Of a stretch of DNA of 64,000 nucleotides, positions 1 to 9,870 are shown piece after piece (within the stretch, counting starts at the first letter, position 1; each line of letters opens with the position of its first letter). A program made the position numbers and the translations under genes. This stretch comes from Muricauda sp. SCSIO 65647 (GTDB taxonomy: Bacteria > Bacteroidota > Bacteroidia > Flavobacteriales > Flavobacteriaceae), in the NCBI RefSeq assembly GCF_021534965.1, contig NZ_CP091037.1, forward strand, positions 2,334,501 through 2,398,500. Reading direction: 5' to 3'. The notes under the pieces were generated by a model, which made no database searches, was not told the DNA's origin, and was given only the letters and a program-made list of their open reading frames with translations.

Positions 1-1510
1 AAATGCCGCCCCTGTCAGGATCTGAATTGACTTTGTACCAAAATGCTGCACTGAACTGGTCACTGAACAACCCATCTATGGGAAATGTCAGATATGAGTC
101 GGCGGCCCCTGCAAAGGCATCGGTACCCACTTGGCTTTCACCTGCAAAGCCAGGTGTGCCCTCAACGGTTGGTTCTATATTGTTGTTTGCGTCCGTATTG
201 GTGCCATCAAAGGGTAAATAAAGGGTAGAACCGAAATTCTTTGGTGTAAACGTTCCACCAGACACTTCGGCCACCTCTTCGGGTGTCAGCGCTTTTGAGA
301 AAAATCTCAAATCATCTATACTGCTTAGATCGGAAAGATGGTCCCAATAGCTAAAGGTTGGTCCACCTGAACCGATAACAAAATCACCAACGCCTGTCCA
401 GTCAATAGGGGCCGACATATCTGATGATCGTACCTCTTGACCGTTGAAGTATATGGTATTTTTATCACTGGCAATGGTGATGGCGATATGCACCCACTCA
501 CCTGCAGTGGGATCGATAACATCACCATCGTTCCAGCTTTCACCTGTTCCAGTACCTACGTTGAGTTTGATGCGTTGCTCGGTAGGGGAACCTTCACGGA
601 AAAGACGGAACCCTTGAAATCTATCGGCTTCATCATCGCCGATAACCAAGATACCGGCACGATCGGGATCGGCATTGACCTTGTACCAGAACGAAGCACT
701 AAATTCAGCAGAAGTGAGGCCGTCTGACGGATAGGTCAGATAAGAATCGGTCGCGCCTAAGAAGGCTTGCGAACCAACATAGCTGTCATCGGTAAAGCCT
801 GGGGCGCCCACTTCAGAAGCTGCCCTACTGCCCAACAAGTCGATATTATCACCATCGAACGGCATATATAAAGATTCGCCATCATACTGTGGTATATAGG
901 GGTTCACCGCATTGATCATGATCTGTATATCGGTGGCGGTAAGTGCCTTGTCAAAAATGCGCAATTCGTCTAGATCGCTATAATCAGAGAGATGGTCCCA
1001 ATAACTGAAGGTGGGGCCTCCTGAGCCGATGACCAATTCTTCGACCCCTGTCCAGTCGATGGGCGCGGCCATATCGGCCGATAGCATTTCCATTCCGTTG
1101 AAATAAATGGTGCTCTTGGTCTGTGATATGGAGATGGCAATATGTACCCATTCCCCTGCGGTTGCATCAAGTACACCTCCATCGTTCCAACTTTCACCGG
1201 TACCGGTGCCCACATTCAGTTTAATTCGTTGCTCATCGGCATTACCCTCCCTAAAGAGCCTAAAACCTTGAAAACGGTCTTCTTCATCGTCTCCTGCGAC
1301 CAAAATGCCCGCTCTACCTGGATCAGAATTGACTTTGTACCAAAATGCAGCACTGAATTCAGCGCTTTTCAATCCGCCCATAGGAAAAGTAAGGTATGAA
1401 TCGGTAGTGCCCCTATAAGCGTCTGGGCTGGTAAACCCACTGCCCGAAAAGCTTGGGGAGCCCACTTCGCCAGCTGTTTGAAAACTGATCAGATCCATAT
1501 AGTTGCCATC
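1..1510. repeat. LamG-encoding tandem repeat, period about 650 bp
   Basis: Three units are visible. The phrase encoding the AEFSAAFWYKVN signature is found near 21, near 669 and near 1321, giving periods of about 648-652 bp (216 codons). The first unit is cut by the window edge. DNA similarity between the units is obvious by eye, which points to duplication within the gene. Confidence 0.7.
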
Positions 1511-1960
1511 AAAGGCCATATAGAATTTTTCTCCATCAAACAGGGGTTCGTATGGGGGCGCCTTGGCAAAGTTCACCTCTTCTATAGTGGTTTTCCCTTC
1601 CAGATCAGTAGCGGTCACGGTCAACGTATGGTTGCCATCCGTTAGGCCATCATAGGTGAATTCTTCCTTTACGATCCTATAATCCTTAAATGAATTGAAA
1701 GAGGCAATTTGGTTGCCATCCAATTGCACCTTGATGTCTTTGACCTCGATATCATCGGTCACTTCAATATCGATGTCAATTGATGTTACCGCTTCGAAGA
1801 CTTGTATCTCAACTCCCTCAGTAGGGTAATTGACGGTTATCTGTGGGGCCGTAGCATCAGCCCCGGCAGCTACTTCTGTGATGGGGTCTATTCCTTGTTC
1901 GCACGAGTACACCAAAAAAATGGTAGCGAACAATGTCATGATTTGTTTTATATTTCTCAT
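1..1960 (-). CDS. Surface lipoprotein with tandem LamG domains (partial)
   Basis: This reading frame runs off the left edge, so the C-terminus is missing. The N-terminus is a lipoprotein signal with a lipobox ending VYSC (Cys about residue 20), then an Ig-like/bacterial cadherin-like stretch (about residues 35-120) and at least three LamG/concanavalin-fold repeats of about 216 residues. Repeat signatures such as AEFSAAFWYKVNSDPGRAG and GTGTGESWNDG recur, and the repeats are similar at DNA level as well. LamG modules bind glycans, so as the third gene of a SusC-SusD operon it is probably a cell-surface glycan-binding protein, the SusE/F-position partner. An in-frame ATG at 1978 is an alternative start, but 1960 gives a cleaner lipoprotein signal. 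Its substrate cannot be read from the sequence. Confidence 0.85.
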   Translation of the reverse strand, partial: MRNIKQIMTLFATIFLVYSCEQGIDPITEVAAGADATAPQITVNYPTEGVEIQVFEAVTSIDIDIEVTDDIEVKDIKVQLDGNQIASFNSFKDYRIVKEEFTYDGLTDGNHTLTVTATDLEGKTTIEEVNFAKAPPYEPLFDGEKFYMAFDGNYMDLISFQTAGEVGSPSFSGSGFTSPDAYRGTTDSYLTFPMGGLKSAEFSAAFWYKVNSDPGRAGILVAGDDEEDRFQGFRLFREGNADEQRIKLNVGTGTGESWNDGGVLDATAGEWVHIAISISQTKSTIYFNGMEMLSADMAAPIDWTGVEELVIGSGGPTFSYWDHLSDYSDLDELRIFDKALTATDIQIMINAVNPYIPQYDGESLYMPFDGDNIDLLGSRAASEVGAPGFTDDSYVGSQAFLGATDSYLTYPSDGLTSAEFSASFWYKVNADPDRAGILVIGDDEADRFQGFRLFREGSPTEQRIKLNVGTGTGESWNDGDVIDPTAGEWVHIAITIASDKNTIYFNGQEVRSSDMSAPIDWTGVGDFVIGSGGPTFSYWDHLSDLSSIDDLRFFSKALTPEEVAEVSGGTFTPKNFGSTLYLPFDGTNTDANNNIEPTVEGTPGFAGESQVGTDAFAGAADSYLTFPIDGLFSDQFSAAFWYKVNSDPDRGGI

Positions 1961-1985
1961 CGGTCGTTCTTTTTTCATTTTTGGT

Positions 1986-3533
1986 TTATTGGTCTAGCTC
2001 TTGCAAAATCGGAAATTGATCCACTTGTGCTTGAGGATAAGGCAAGAAAGCTTTATCAGTGGTAAAGGTTCTGCCGTCATAGCTCAATTCATCGGTACGG
2101 CCCAAACGAACCATGTCGAAATATCTCTTGCCCCACTCCATACTGAGCTCTGCATATTTTTCATCTAAAACATCATCGAGGGATACCCCTGACAATGGAT
2201 CGAGACCAGCCCTTTCGCGCACCATGTTCACCGCCTGGTCTGCCGTCATGCCCGAAGCTGAGGCCCCATGCGCCAAGGCTTCGGCATAGGTCAACAGAAT
2301 TTCGGCATATCTAATAATATTGAAGTTTTTGTTACTGCCATAGGCCGTTCTACCCGGGATCAACTGATTGGATGGCAAATAATGCTTCCCACTGGCAAAT
2401 AGGGCCCGTGCGTAATCATTGATGACATCACCATCTCTAGTGGTGTTGGAAACAAAGCCTGGCAAAGTGGCATAGTTTGGATCCGCCTGTATTTCGGCAA
2501 TGCCACGGTCGGTAAAGAGCACACTGGTCTCTAACCGTACTGTTTCGCCCCTGTCCAACATGAACTTGATGAATTTCATACTGGGTTCGAAAAAGCCCCA
2601 ACCACTACCGGCACCTTCAACAGCGGGGCCCCAGTTTTGTGGGCCATATGGGGCATATAAGTGGCCTTCACGATCACCTTCACCTTGGCCAAAGTCTGAA
2701 TATTGCATTTCCAATATGCTTTCGTCACTTAATTTACCCGGTGTTTTAAACAGTTCATAGAAATCAGGGAAAAGACTGAACCCACCTGAATTGATGATCT
2801 CGGCGCATGCATCGGCCACAGCTTGGTAATTTTCCAGTTCTTGGTTGGCCAAGGCTTTGACAGCAAGAGCAGCATAAACGGTCATGCCACCGGGAAGATC
2901 CAATCTTTCGTTGGGACGCATGACCGGAAGATGCGGAATGGCCTCGTCCATCTGATCGGAAATGTGCTGCATTACCTCGTCTTGTGTAGGTAAAGCTTCG
3001 AGTTCAAACAGTTCTGCGGTGTTTGAAGAGGTAGGTATGAACACATCTCCCCAGACCTGTGTAATGTGAAAGAGCATAATGGCCCTCAACACTTTCGCTT
3101 CTGCTATATATTGATCGCCCAAGGCTTTTCCGTCATCATCGGCCAGTTCTTGATATCGGGCAATTTGTTCCATTCCGGTATGGGCAGTGATCACGTCACG
3201 ATATACATTTTCCCAGAGCGAGTTGTACATCCAATAGTCTTTGTTGTAGTTGAAAAGATCGGTCTCGGCAAAATCTTGTTGATCCCCAAGCCCTCCGGCA
3301 TTTACATCATCACCACGAACGGCAATCAACAAGGGCTGTTCCCAACCACGTGATTGAAAGGCTTCATAGACCCCGATGATCGAAAGCACCATATCATCTG
3401 TTTGGGTGAAATCGGTACCGCCGGCAAAGTTGTTGTTCAATTCGGGCTCATCCAGTTTATCTGAACACCCGATGATAGCCAATGGCACTATGGCCATTAT
3501 GGTCAGTAGCTTAATTTTCTTGAGCAGTTTCAT
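1986..3533 (-). CDS. susD-like: SusD/RagB family nutrient-binding outer membrane lipoprotein
   Basis: SusD proteins sit on the outer membrane and deliver glycans to the SusC pore. The protein starts with a short lysine-rich signal and a lipobox ending AIIGC, giving about 515 residues, usual for the family. The C-terminal part has the typical SusD features: an N-F-N-I-I-R-Y-A-E-I-L-L-T-Y-A-E-A-L tract, then a helix with VRERAGLDPL and the closing EWGKRYFDMVRLG motif. The TTG codon at 3566 would overlap susC and push the signal peptide inward, so ATG 3533 (or 3539) is preferred. It follows susC by about 10 bp, so the two are co-transcribed. Substrate is unknown. Confidence 0.93.
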   Translation of the reverse strand: MKLLKKIKLLTIMAIVPLAIIGCSDKLDEPELNNNFAGGTDFTQTDDMVLSIIGVYEAFQSRGWEQPLLIAVRGDDVNAGGLGDQQDFAETDLFNYNKDYWMYNSLWENVYRDVITAHTGMEQIARYQELADDDGKALGDQYIAEAKVLRAIMLFHITQVWGDVFIPTSSNTAELFELEALPTQDEVMQHISDQMDEAIPHLPVMRPNERLDLPGGMTVYAALAVKALANQELENYQAVADACAEIINSGGFSLFPDFYELFKTPGKLSDESILEMQYSDFGQGEGDREGHLYAPYGPQNWGPAVEGAGSGWGFFEPSMKFIKFMLDRGETVRLETSVLFTDRGIAEIQADPNYATLPGFVSNTTRDGDVINDYARALFASGKHYLPSNQLIPGRTAYGSNKNFNIIRYAEILLTYAEALAHGASASGMTADQAVNMVRERAGLDPLSGVSLDDVLDEKYAELSMEWGKRYFDMVRLGRTDELSYDGRTFTTDKAFLPYPQAQVDQFPILQELDQ

Positions 3534-3543
3534 AATCATTTTT

Positions 3544-6500
3544 TTAAATTTTAACGTTAACACCAATTGTGTACACGGCAGGTACGGGATAGGTCTGATT
3601 ATCTACCCCGTTGGGCACTTCAGGGTTGAAGCCATTGTATTCAAATAAGGTCAATGGTTTTTCGGCAGTAGCGTACACCCTGATTTGGGGAAGCCCTTTT
3701 TGCTCCCCGTTTTTGTTTATTGTATACCCTAAGGTAATATTCTGAATCCTAAAAAAGTCACCATCTTCAATGAACCAATTGTTCAACCGTTGGTTCCATC
3801 CTTTTCTGATGCCCGCTGAAGAGGGATAGCTATTCGTGGTACCTTCACCGTGCCAACGATTGACCGCAAAGTCACGGTCCCAGTTGGTATCATTGGTAAA
3901 GATGACCTCACCTCTTTTTCTGTTCAAGATAGAATTGCCTCCTTGGCCGATGGCGCTGGCAGCAAAATCCCAATTTTTGTAGTTGACCCCAAAATTGAAG
4001 CCAAAAGTATATGAAGGCAAGAATGAGCCCAGAACGGTTCGGTCATCATCGGTAATATCACCATCACCGTTAATGTCACGGTAAATGAAATCACCGGGCT
4101 CGAGATCATTTGCGACGGCTACGGGATCAGCTTGGATTTGTGCCTCGTTTTGGTAAACACCGATGATTTCGCGTCCATAGAAAGCAAAAATCGATTCACC
4201 GACAATGGAACGTTGGCGGAATTCTGCCGTACCGGCATCTAAAAATTCAGCATCGCCCAGACCGAGCACTTCATTGTTCAATGTAGAAAAGTTACCGCCT
4301 ATTGAATAGCTGAAGTCTTTAGAAACCCTTTTATCCCAATTGAGTACTACTTCCAATCCTGAGTTTCTGATTTCACCTACGTTTTGCCTAATTGATCCTG
4401 GAATCAAAGGCCTCAATACCGGTATAACGGCATCTTTGGTATCTCTAATGAAATAATCAGCATCTAAAGATAGGTTGTTATTGAACATACTGGCTGTAAG
4501 ACCAATGTTGGTCTCTTCGGTCACTTCCCATCTCAATGCAGTAAAGTCGTTACTGGTACTCAGGCCACTGAACAAAATATCGCCCAATGCGGTAGTGACC
4601 ACTTCAGAGGTGACCGACCCTTCACTAGAGGGTATTCTATCGTTACCCAACTCACCCCAGCTACCTCTTAATTTGATATAGTTCAAGACATCATTTTGAG
4701 GAAAGAACGCTTCTTCAGAAAGCACCCAACCTGCACCTATGGTAGGGAAGTAGCCCCATTTTTCTTGGTACTTGTTGGTACCATCGGCACGAAACGTACC
4801 ATACAACAGGTAACGGTTGTCAAAGTTGTAAGAAACCCTGCCAAAGTAAGAGAAACCAAACTCTCTGGCCCCGCCATCAAATGTATCTTCTTGTACAATG
4901 GTCTGGGCCAAATCAAGAAAATAAGCTTCTGGGCCTGTCAATGGAAAATTAAGGCCCCTTGCTTGGAGCATATCCAAGGCCTCGTCCCTAAAAGAAGTAC
5001 CGGCCATCACGGTCAAATCGTGTTTGCCAAATGTCTGGGTATACGTCAATGTATTGTCCCAAATTTGGTTTGAAATGGTGATATCCCTTTTCAATAAGGA
5101 AGCATCGACACGTTGAAAGTTGTCACCCAAGAAATAAGGAAGGCGCACCTCTCTTCTGTTGGTACTTTCGAAGTTATGGTTGTAGGCCGTTCTGAATTTC
5201 AATTTTTCAGGAATTAAATCAACTTCAGCATAGAAGTTGGCCAGTACATTGCGTATTTTTTCGCGGTTTTCGCTGAAATCCATTGTTGGAAATGGATTCT
5301 GGCCGCCCCTGTAGCCCAAATCTTGTGCATTGGCATAAGGTGTGGGGAACACATCAGGATTTTCTGCCAAAAGTGGGTCAAAGACGGGTAGAATGGGCAC
5401 GGCATAATAGGCCAAACGCCATGCAGAATCTTCCGCATCAAATCGGGTAGCATTACTGAGTACCATATTACCACCTACCTTTAGCCAATCATTCACTTTG
5501 AAATCAATTTTCGCACGAAGGTTAAAGCGTTCATACTCATTTTTCATTTTTAGCAGACCATCTTGTTGAAAATAGTTGGCGCCTATGGCATAGGTTGCGC
5601 TTTCAGTGCCTCCTGTCATATTCAGGCTATGGTTTTGTATCAAGGCCAAACGCGTGATTTCATCATACCAATCGGTGTTGACGGCCGGAATATTCGGATT
5701 GATGCGGCTTCTGCCATAACGCTGCATGGCATTTAAAATAAATTGAGCATCGGGTTCTGATCCAGATTCCAGGGCCAAAGTGGTGAACTGCTCGGCATTG
5801 GCCATGGTCAATACGTTCTGTGCCACTTGATAGCCCGTATAACCATCGTAGGTTATCTGTGGTTTTTGGTTGAACTTACCTGATTTGGTTTCAATCAATA
5901 CCACACCATTGGCGGCACGAACCCCATAGATGGCTGCTGCTGAAGCATCTTTCAATACTGAAATGGATTCAATATCGGCGGTATTCAAAAAATCTATATC
6001 ATTGAAAAAAGCCCCGTCAACCACAAATAATGGACCACTTGAGTTATTGTTGTTATTTTGGTTCGTGTCATATGAACCGATACCACGAATACGAACCGTA
6101 GGCGATTGCCCGGGTCCACCATTGTTCACAATTTGTAGACCTGCGACACGGCCTTGTAAGGCTTGCATGGGCTGGCCCACCGGCGCAAGATCTAAAACCT
6201 CAGAATCGACCGTGGCTATTGACGAAGTAAGGTCTTTGACCTTTAACTCACCATAGCCGACCACGACTACCTCGTCTAGGGCCTGGGTATCTTCCTGTAG
6301 TGAAACATTAATGATCGTTTGGCCATTAATGGGCACTTCTTGTGAAGTGAAGCCGATGTAACTAAAGACCAAAGTGCCATCACTGGGCACGTCGGCCAGT
6401 GCATAATTTCCGTCAAAGTCAGTTTGCATGCCTGTAGTAGTTCCTTTGAGAATAACATTGGCACCTGGCATGGGTTGCCCCTGACTATCGGTTACCGTAC

Positions 6501-6585
6501 CTGAGACCGTGATATTGTTTTGCGCAAAAGAAGCAATGGAGAACAATAACAACGGTATTGACAACAAGATGCTTTTATATTTCAT
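3544..6585 (-). CDS. susC-like: SusC/RagA family TonB-linked outer membrane transporter
   Basis: This is the outer-membrane import pore of the locus, about 1013 residues. It has a signal peptide ending ASFAQ (about residue 21), a carboxypeptidase-D regulatory-like domain (about 24-100), the DEVVVVGYG box that opens the plug (about 104-112), the plug domain with a VRGIGS/DASAAAIYG signature (to about 230) and a long TonB-dependent barrel ending in an aromatic/hydrophobic strand, VNVKI. It heads a susC-susD-LamG operon. A 237-bp gap separates it from the upstream regulator gene on the same strand. That gap carries TGATGTA direct repeats that may be operator sites. Glycan specificity cannot be deduced from the sequence. 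Confidence 0.95.
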   Translation of the reverse strand: MKYKSILLSIPLLLFSIASFAQNNITVSGTVTDSQGQPMPGANVILKGTTTGMQTDFDGNYALADVPSDGTLVFSYIGFTSQEVPINGQTIINVSLQEDTQALDEVVVVGYGELKVKDLTSSIATVDSEVLDLAPVGQPMQALQGRVAGLQIVNNGGPGQSPTVRIRGIGSYDTNQNNNNNSSGPLFVVDGAFFNDIDFLNTADIESISVLKDASAAAIYGVRAANGVVLIETKSGKFNQKPQITYDGYTGYQVAQNVLTMANAEQFTTLALESGSEPDAQFILNAMQRYGRSRINPNIPAVNTDWYDEITRLALIQNHSLNMTGGTESATYAIGANYFQQDGLLKMKNEYERFNLRAKIDFKVNDWLKVGGNMVLSNATRFDAEDSAWRLAYYAVPILPVFDPLLAENPDVFPTPYANAQDLGYRGGQNPFPTMDFSENREKIRNVLANFYAEVDLIPEKLKFRTAYNHNFESTNRREVRLPYFLGDNFQRVDASLLKRDITISNQIWDNTLTYTQTFGKHDLTVMAGTSFRDEALDMLQARGLNFPLTGPEAYFLDLAQTIVQEDTFDGGAREFGFSYFGRVSYNFDNRYLLYGTFRADGTNKYQEKWGYFPTIGAGWVLSEEAFFPQNDVLNYIKLRGSWGELGNDRIPSSEGSVTSEVVTTALGDILFSGLSTSNDFTALRWEVTEETNIGLTASMFNNNLSLDADYFIRDTKDAVIPVLRPLIPGSIRQNVGEIRNSGLEVVLNWDKRVSKDFSYSIGGNFSTLNNEVLGLGDAEFLDAGTAEFRQRSIVGESIFAFYGREIIGVYQNEAQIQADPVAVANDLEPGDFIYRDINGDGDITDDDRTVLGSFLPSYTFGFNFGVNYKNWDFAASAIGQGGNSILNRKRGEVIFTNDTNWDRDFAVNRWHGEGTTNSYPSSAGIRKGWNQRLNNWFIEDGDFFRIQNITLGYTINKNGEQKGLPQIRVYATAEKPLTLFEYNGFNPEVPNGVDNQTYPVPAVYTIGVNVKI

Positions 6586-6822
6586 GAGTATTCAAAAATT
6601 GAGTTAGATTTTTGCTAAGTTACTAAGGCGCAGTTCTTTTATAAAACTATCGAGATACATAACAAATACATCATGCGAAAAGGTTTTCGTAAAGTCTGTT
6701 AACAAAGGCTTAACGCTATTTCTGTAGTCTTAAAGAGAAAGAAAATTTAACAGAATGATGTAGTAATGATGTATTGTGGTTTTAGGGTGTGACAATTCTG
6801 CATTTCGCTTGTCAACTACCTA
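6586..6822. promoter_or_regulatory. susC upstream region with TGATGTA repeats
   Basis: This gap lies between the regulator stop and the susC start. TGATGTA occurs at 6756-6762 and 6767-6773, exactly 11 bp apart, and in inverted orientation at 6667-6673. A TAGTTTTA (minus strand, 6649-6642) lies about 55 bp before the susC start and matches the Bacteroidota -7 box TAnnTTTG at 7 of 8 positions. The same heptamer recurs upstream of the regulator, so these are candidate operators. Binding is inferred only. Confidence 0.4.
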
Positions 6823-9585
6823 TTAGAAGGTTATCAGAAAGTTGGAAAGGTTTTCGGAACTGTTGATTTTTAGTTTTTTTCTAAGTCGGTATCGATGTAT
6901 CTCGACACCTCTAATTGAGATAGCCATCAGCGGAGCTATTTCTTTGGTGGAAAGGTTCATTTTGAGATAGGCACAGAGTTTGAGATCTTTTGGGGTGAGG
7001 ATAGGGTATTTTTTCAACAGTCTTTCAAAAAAATCTTCATGCAATTCTTTGAAATTTACCTCAAAGCGTTTCCAATCTTCGGTGTCTTGTATCGAATTAT
7101 TGAGTTTTTTGATGAATGATCGATAGCGTTGAGAATTGGAAAATTTGTCTTTATTGACGACGAGCATATTTTTCAGCTCCAGAATCATTTCGTTCTTCTT
7201 GGCGATATTAAGCGTGGTGCTGGCCAATTCGTTCTGTTTCAGTTTAACTTCTTTGGCCAATTTCTCCCTTTCGAGCTCGGCCATTCGTTCATCTTGTTCT
7301 TTTTTCATTCGAAGTTCCAACTCACGCTGCTTACGTGTCAATTTTCTGCGGTTGTACCATCGAATGGTCGCGATGGTGGCAAGGGTAAGCAGAATATAGA
7401 TGGCAATCATCAGATTGGAAAGAAACCATGGTGGAGCAATTTTGAACTCCAATAGTGCGGGTTCTGAAACCTCATTGTCAATTCCGACGGCAAAAACCTG
7501 AATTTGGTATTCACCATGTGGAAGGTTCTGAAATTGTATAAAACCATTTTCAGCATAACCTGAATGCACCTTTGCCCCTTCTAGCCTGTACCTATAGCGG
7601 GCCTGCATGAGTTCTGGTGCTGCCACCTGAACCGTAATGATTCGAGAATCAGGGTAGGCCATTTCGATTTCATCTGACCCGGTTGTGGCATACGGCCGCA
7701 TTTCGTCCCTGATAAAGGTAATGTTGGGTTTGGGAAGCGCTACGTTGTCTAACTGGCTTTTGAGTTTTGAAGGGTTTATGTTTGCAAAGCCGTCATTTAA
7801 CGTCACAAAAAGGGTCGAATCGCCTATTCTTACCATTTTTTGTGAATCGGGGGCCAATCGTTCTCGCAAGGGCAAATCTGATATCAATAGACTGTCGGTC
7901 TTCAAATCGGTATTGATGATTTCTTTTTCGCCTTCGCCTTCAACAAACCAAAAGTGATCGTTATCGACAAAGAGTAGTTCTTTATCATTGAATCTTTGAA
8001 ACTCGTCAAAAACAATGATTCTATCAACAATGGGATCGTACTTGTACCATTTCCCCTCACTATTGAAGACTATTTGGTTCTTGATGTTGTATATTTTGAT
8101 ATTGTATTCGCTGGGCGAACCCTCATCATGGTATTGCTGCGTTCGCAGTATTTCATCATAATCTTCTTTTAGGTGAATTCGAAACAGTCCTTTATAAGGG
8201 TGTGCGGCCCATACGATTGTTGGGCTTTCGAAACAGAGCTGTTTGATGGGAAAGCCAACACCCCTTATCTTTTTGACTTGCCAATTGCCCTGTTGTTCTT
8301 TTTCAAATTTGGTAAGACCGTTATAAGTACCCTGAATATAGGTGTTGTATTGTTCGGGTACTTTTTTGATTTCGTACCCACCGGAAACATCGGAGATTTT
8401 CTCAAATTTGTTGTCAATGATTTTATAGGTGCCGGTGTTGTGGCCGCAAAGTAAATCGCCATCTACCTCTTCAAGGTCCCAGACATGTCCCAAAGAACCG
8501 TTGACAAATTTTAATTCGTCATCTTCGAAATAAAAGACCCCGGTATTGCTGCCCAAATAAAGTCGGTCATTATAATTTGCTATGTCATAGACCATGCCCA
8601 AGGCCCCTGAATAATCGGTATAGTAGGTAATGGGGTAATTGAGCCTTGCCCGGGCAATACCATTGTCGAGGCCCAGCCAGAATTGGTCGCGAAATTGAAG
8701 CATCGAGAGCACCGTATTGTTCTGAAGCCCTGACCCCCGATTGAGAATTTGATAGGTGTCTGAAACGGGGTCAAAGATGTAGACGCCATTTTTGATGGTG
8801 CCAAAGGCCATTTTGTCCGTATTCAATAACAGCAATTTGTTCAATTGGTGCAGCTTTAACTCTTCGTTGATTTGCGTTTCCCATGGTATAAGAGTGCTCC
8901 CATCAAAAAAATAACAGCCGTTGAGTTTTGTGCCCACTAAAATGCCACCGTTCAACAAAATCATATCGGTAATGGTCATGCCCTGCAATTGATTTTGGTT
9001 CTCAAGCGGTATCAATTGATCTTCTTTGAGTTCACACAGGCCTCTGGTGCTCAGGGCCACAATTGTTCTATCTTGATAAACCATCATATCAGAAATGACC
9101 TCGGGAGGGTCTATGACCTTCACTTTTCCATTTCTGAATATATAGATTGCTGAAAATGATCGAAATAAGATCGAATCGTGTACCGGTAAGATTTCCCAGA
9201 ATTCTTCACTGGTGAATTCGTGGTCATTGATCAATGGGGTGAGTGAGGTGTATTCTAAAAAACCAAGCTCGTTTTTTTTCCAATGGCCAAATTCTTCATA
9301 CGACCCCGTATAGATTTTATCTCCGACTGCCGCCACCGAACGTATAATGGTATTGTTCGGCAATTTATTAAGGTGCCAACGTTCGCCATCATAATGCAAC
9401 AGGCCTTTGTTGTTGGCCACAAAAAGCTCTCCTTTTTCATTCACTGCCAGTCCCCAGTTTTTACTACCTCCTTTATATTCCAGTAAACTATAGTTGTAAA
9501 TGGGCGGCAACAAGTTCTGGGCATGCGAAAAAAGCGTGATGAGAAACAAACAAACGATGAATGAAACCGCTTTGGGCAAAGACAT
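6823..9585 (-). CDS. Two-component-propeller/Y_Y_Y sensor with LuxR-type HTH
   Basis: A 920-residue membrane regulator of the type that controls flavobacterial polysaccharide loci. Visible parts in order: signal peptide, a long region of Reg_prop-like beta-propeller repeats (about 30-640; motifs like GLAVNEKGELFVANNKGLL), a Y_Y_Y domain (about 690-755), one transmembrane helix (about 757-780), a charged coiled coil (about 785-840), and a C-terminal LuxR-like helix-turn-helix with LSTKEIAPLMAISIRGVEIH. Unlike HTCC hybrids it has no kinase or receiver, so sensing and DNA binding are on one chain. The periplasmic propeller probably reads a glycan fragment, and the target is probably susCD plus the divergent GH43-like gene. 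It lies directly upstream of susC on the same strand and is divergent from the 9871 gene. Confidence 0.9.
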   Translation of the reverse strand: MSLPKAVSFIVCLFLITLFSHAQNLLPPIYNYSLLEYKGGSKNWGLAVNEKGELFVANNKGLLHYDGERWHLNKLPNNTIIRSVAAVGDKIYTGSYEEFGHWKKNELGFLEYTSLTPLINDHEFTSEEFWEILPVHDSILFRSFSAIYIFRNGKVKVIDPPEVISDMMVYQDRTIVALSTRGLCELKEDQLIPLENQNQLQGMTITDMILLNGGILVGTKLNGCYFFDGSTLIPWETQINEELKLHQLNKLLLLNTDKMAFGTIKNGVYIFDPVSDTYQILNRGSGLQNNTVLSMLQFRDQFWLGLDNGIARARLNYPITYYTDYSGALGMVYDIANYNDRLYLGSNTGVFYFEDDELKFVNGSLGHVWDLEEVDGDLLCGHNTGTYKIIDNKFEKISDVSGGYEIKKVPEQYNTYIQGTYNGLTKFEKEQQGNWQVKKIRGVGFPIKQLCFESPTIVWAAHPYKGLFRIHLKEDYDEILRTQQYHDEGSPSEYNIKIYNIKNQIVFNSEGKWYKYDPIVDRIIVFDEFQRFNDKELLFVDNDHFWFVEGEGEKEIINTDLKTDSLLISDLPLRERLAPDSQKMVRIGDSTLFVTLNDGFANINPSKLKSQLDNVALPKPNITFIRDEMRPYATTGSDEIEMAYPDSRIITVQVAAPELMQARYRYRLEGAKVHSGYAENGFIQFQNLPHGEYQIQVFAVGIDNEVSEPALLEFKIAPPWFLSNLMIAIYILLTLATIATIRWYNRRKLTRKQRELELRMKKEQDERMAELEREKLAKEVKLKQNELASTTLNIAKKNEMILELKNMLVVNKDKFSNSQRYRSFIKKLNNSIQDTEDWKRFEVNFKELHEDFFERLLKKYPILTPKDLKLCAYLKMNLSTKEIAPLMAISIRGVEIHRYRLRKKLKINSSENLSNFLITF

Positions 9586-9870
9586 ATTTAAAAATTATCG
9601 ATGGTGACTAGAATGGTACAAAGCTAAAAGAATCAGTTGAATGGTTTACAATACTTTATGTTGTTGACAGTGGGAACACATCATTTGTTCATCAAAAATG
9701 TGTAGTGCCAGTATTGCTAAATCATATAATTGATGTGGTCAAGAATGCTTGAAATATAGGTTAAATACTGATATTGATAGTGATTGATGTATTTTTTATG
9801 TAGTTGTTTTTCGAGGTTGATGTACTGCTCTTTAGTAACTTGACATGAATATTTATGAAGTGCTTTCACT
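9586..9870. promoter_or_regulatory. Divergent intergenic region with phased TGATGTA-like repeats
   Basis: This region separates the regulator gene (minus) from the GH43-like gene (plus). TGATGTA occurs at 9785-9791 and 9818-9824, with a one-mismatch copy (TTATGTA) at 9796-9802. Spacings of 11 and 22 bp keep the copies on one face of the helix. An inverted relative, ACACATCA, lies near 9676. No RNA gene is seen. The repeats are proposed as binding sites of the LuxR-type regulator. Confidence 0.4.
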
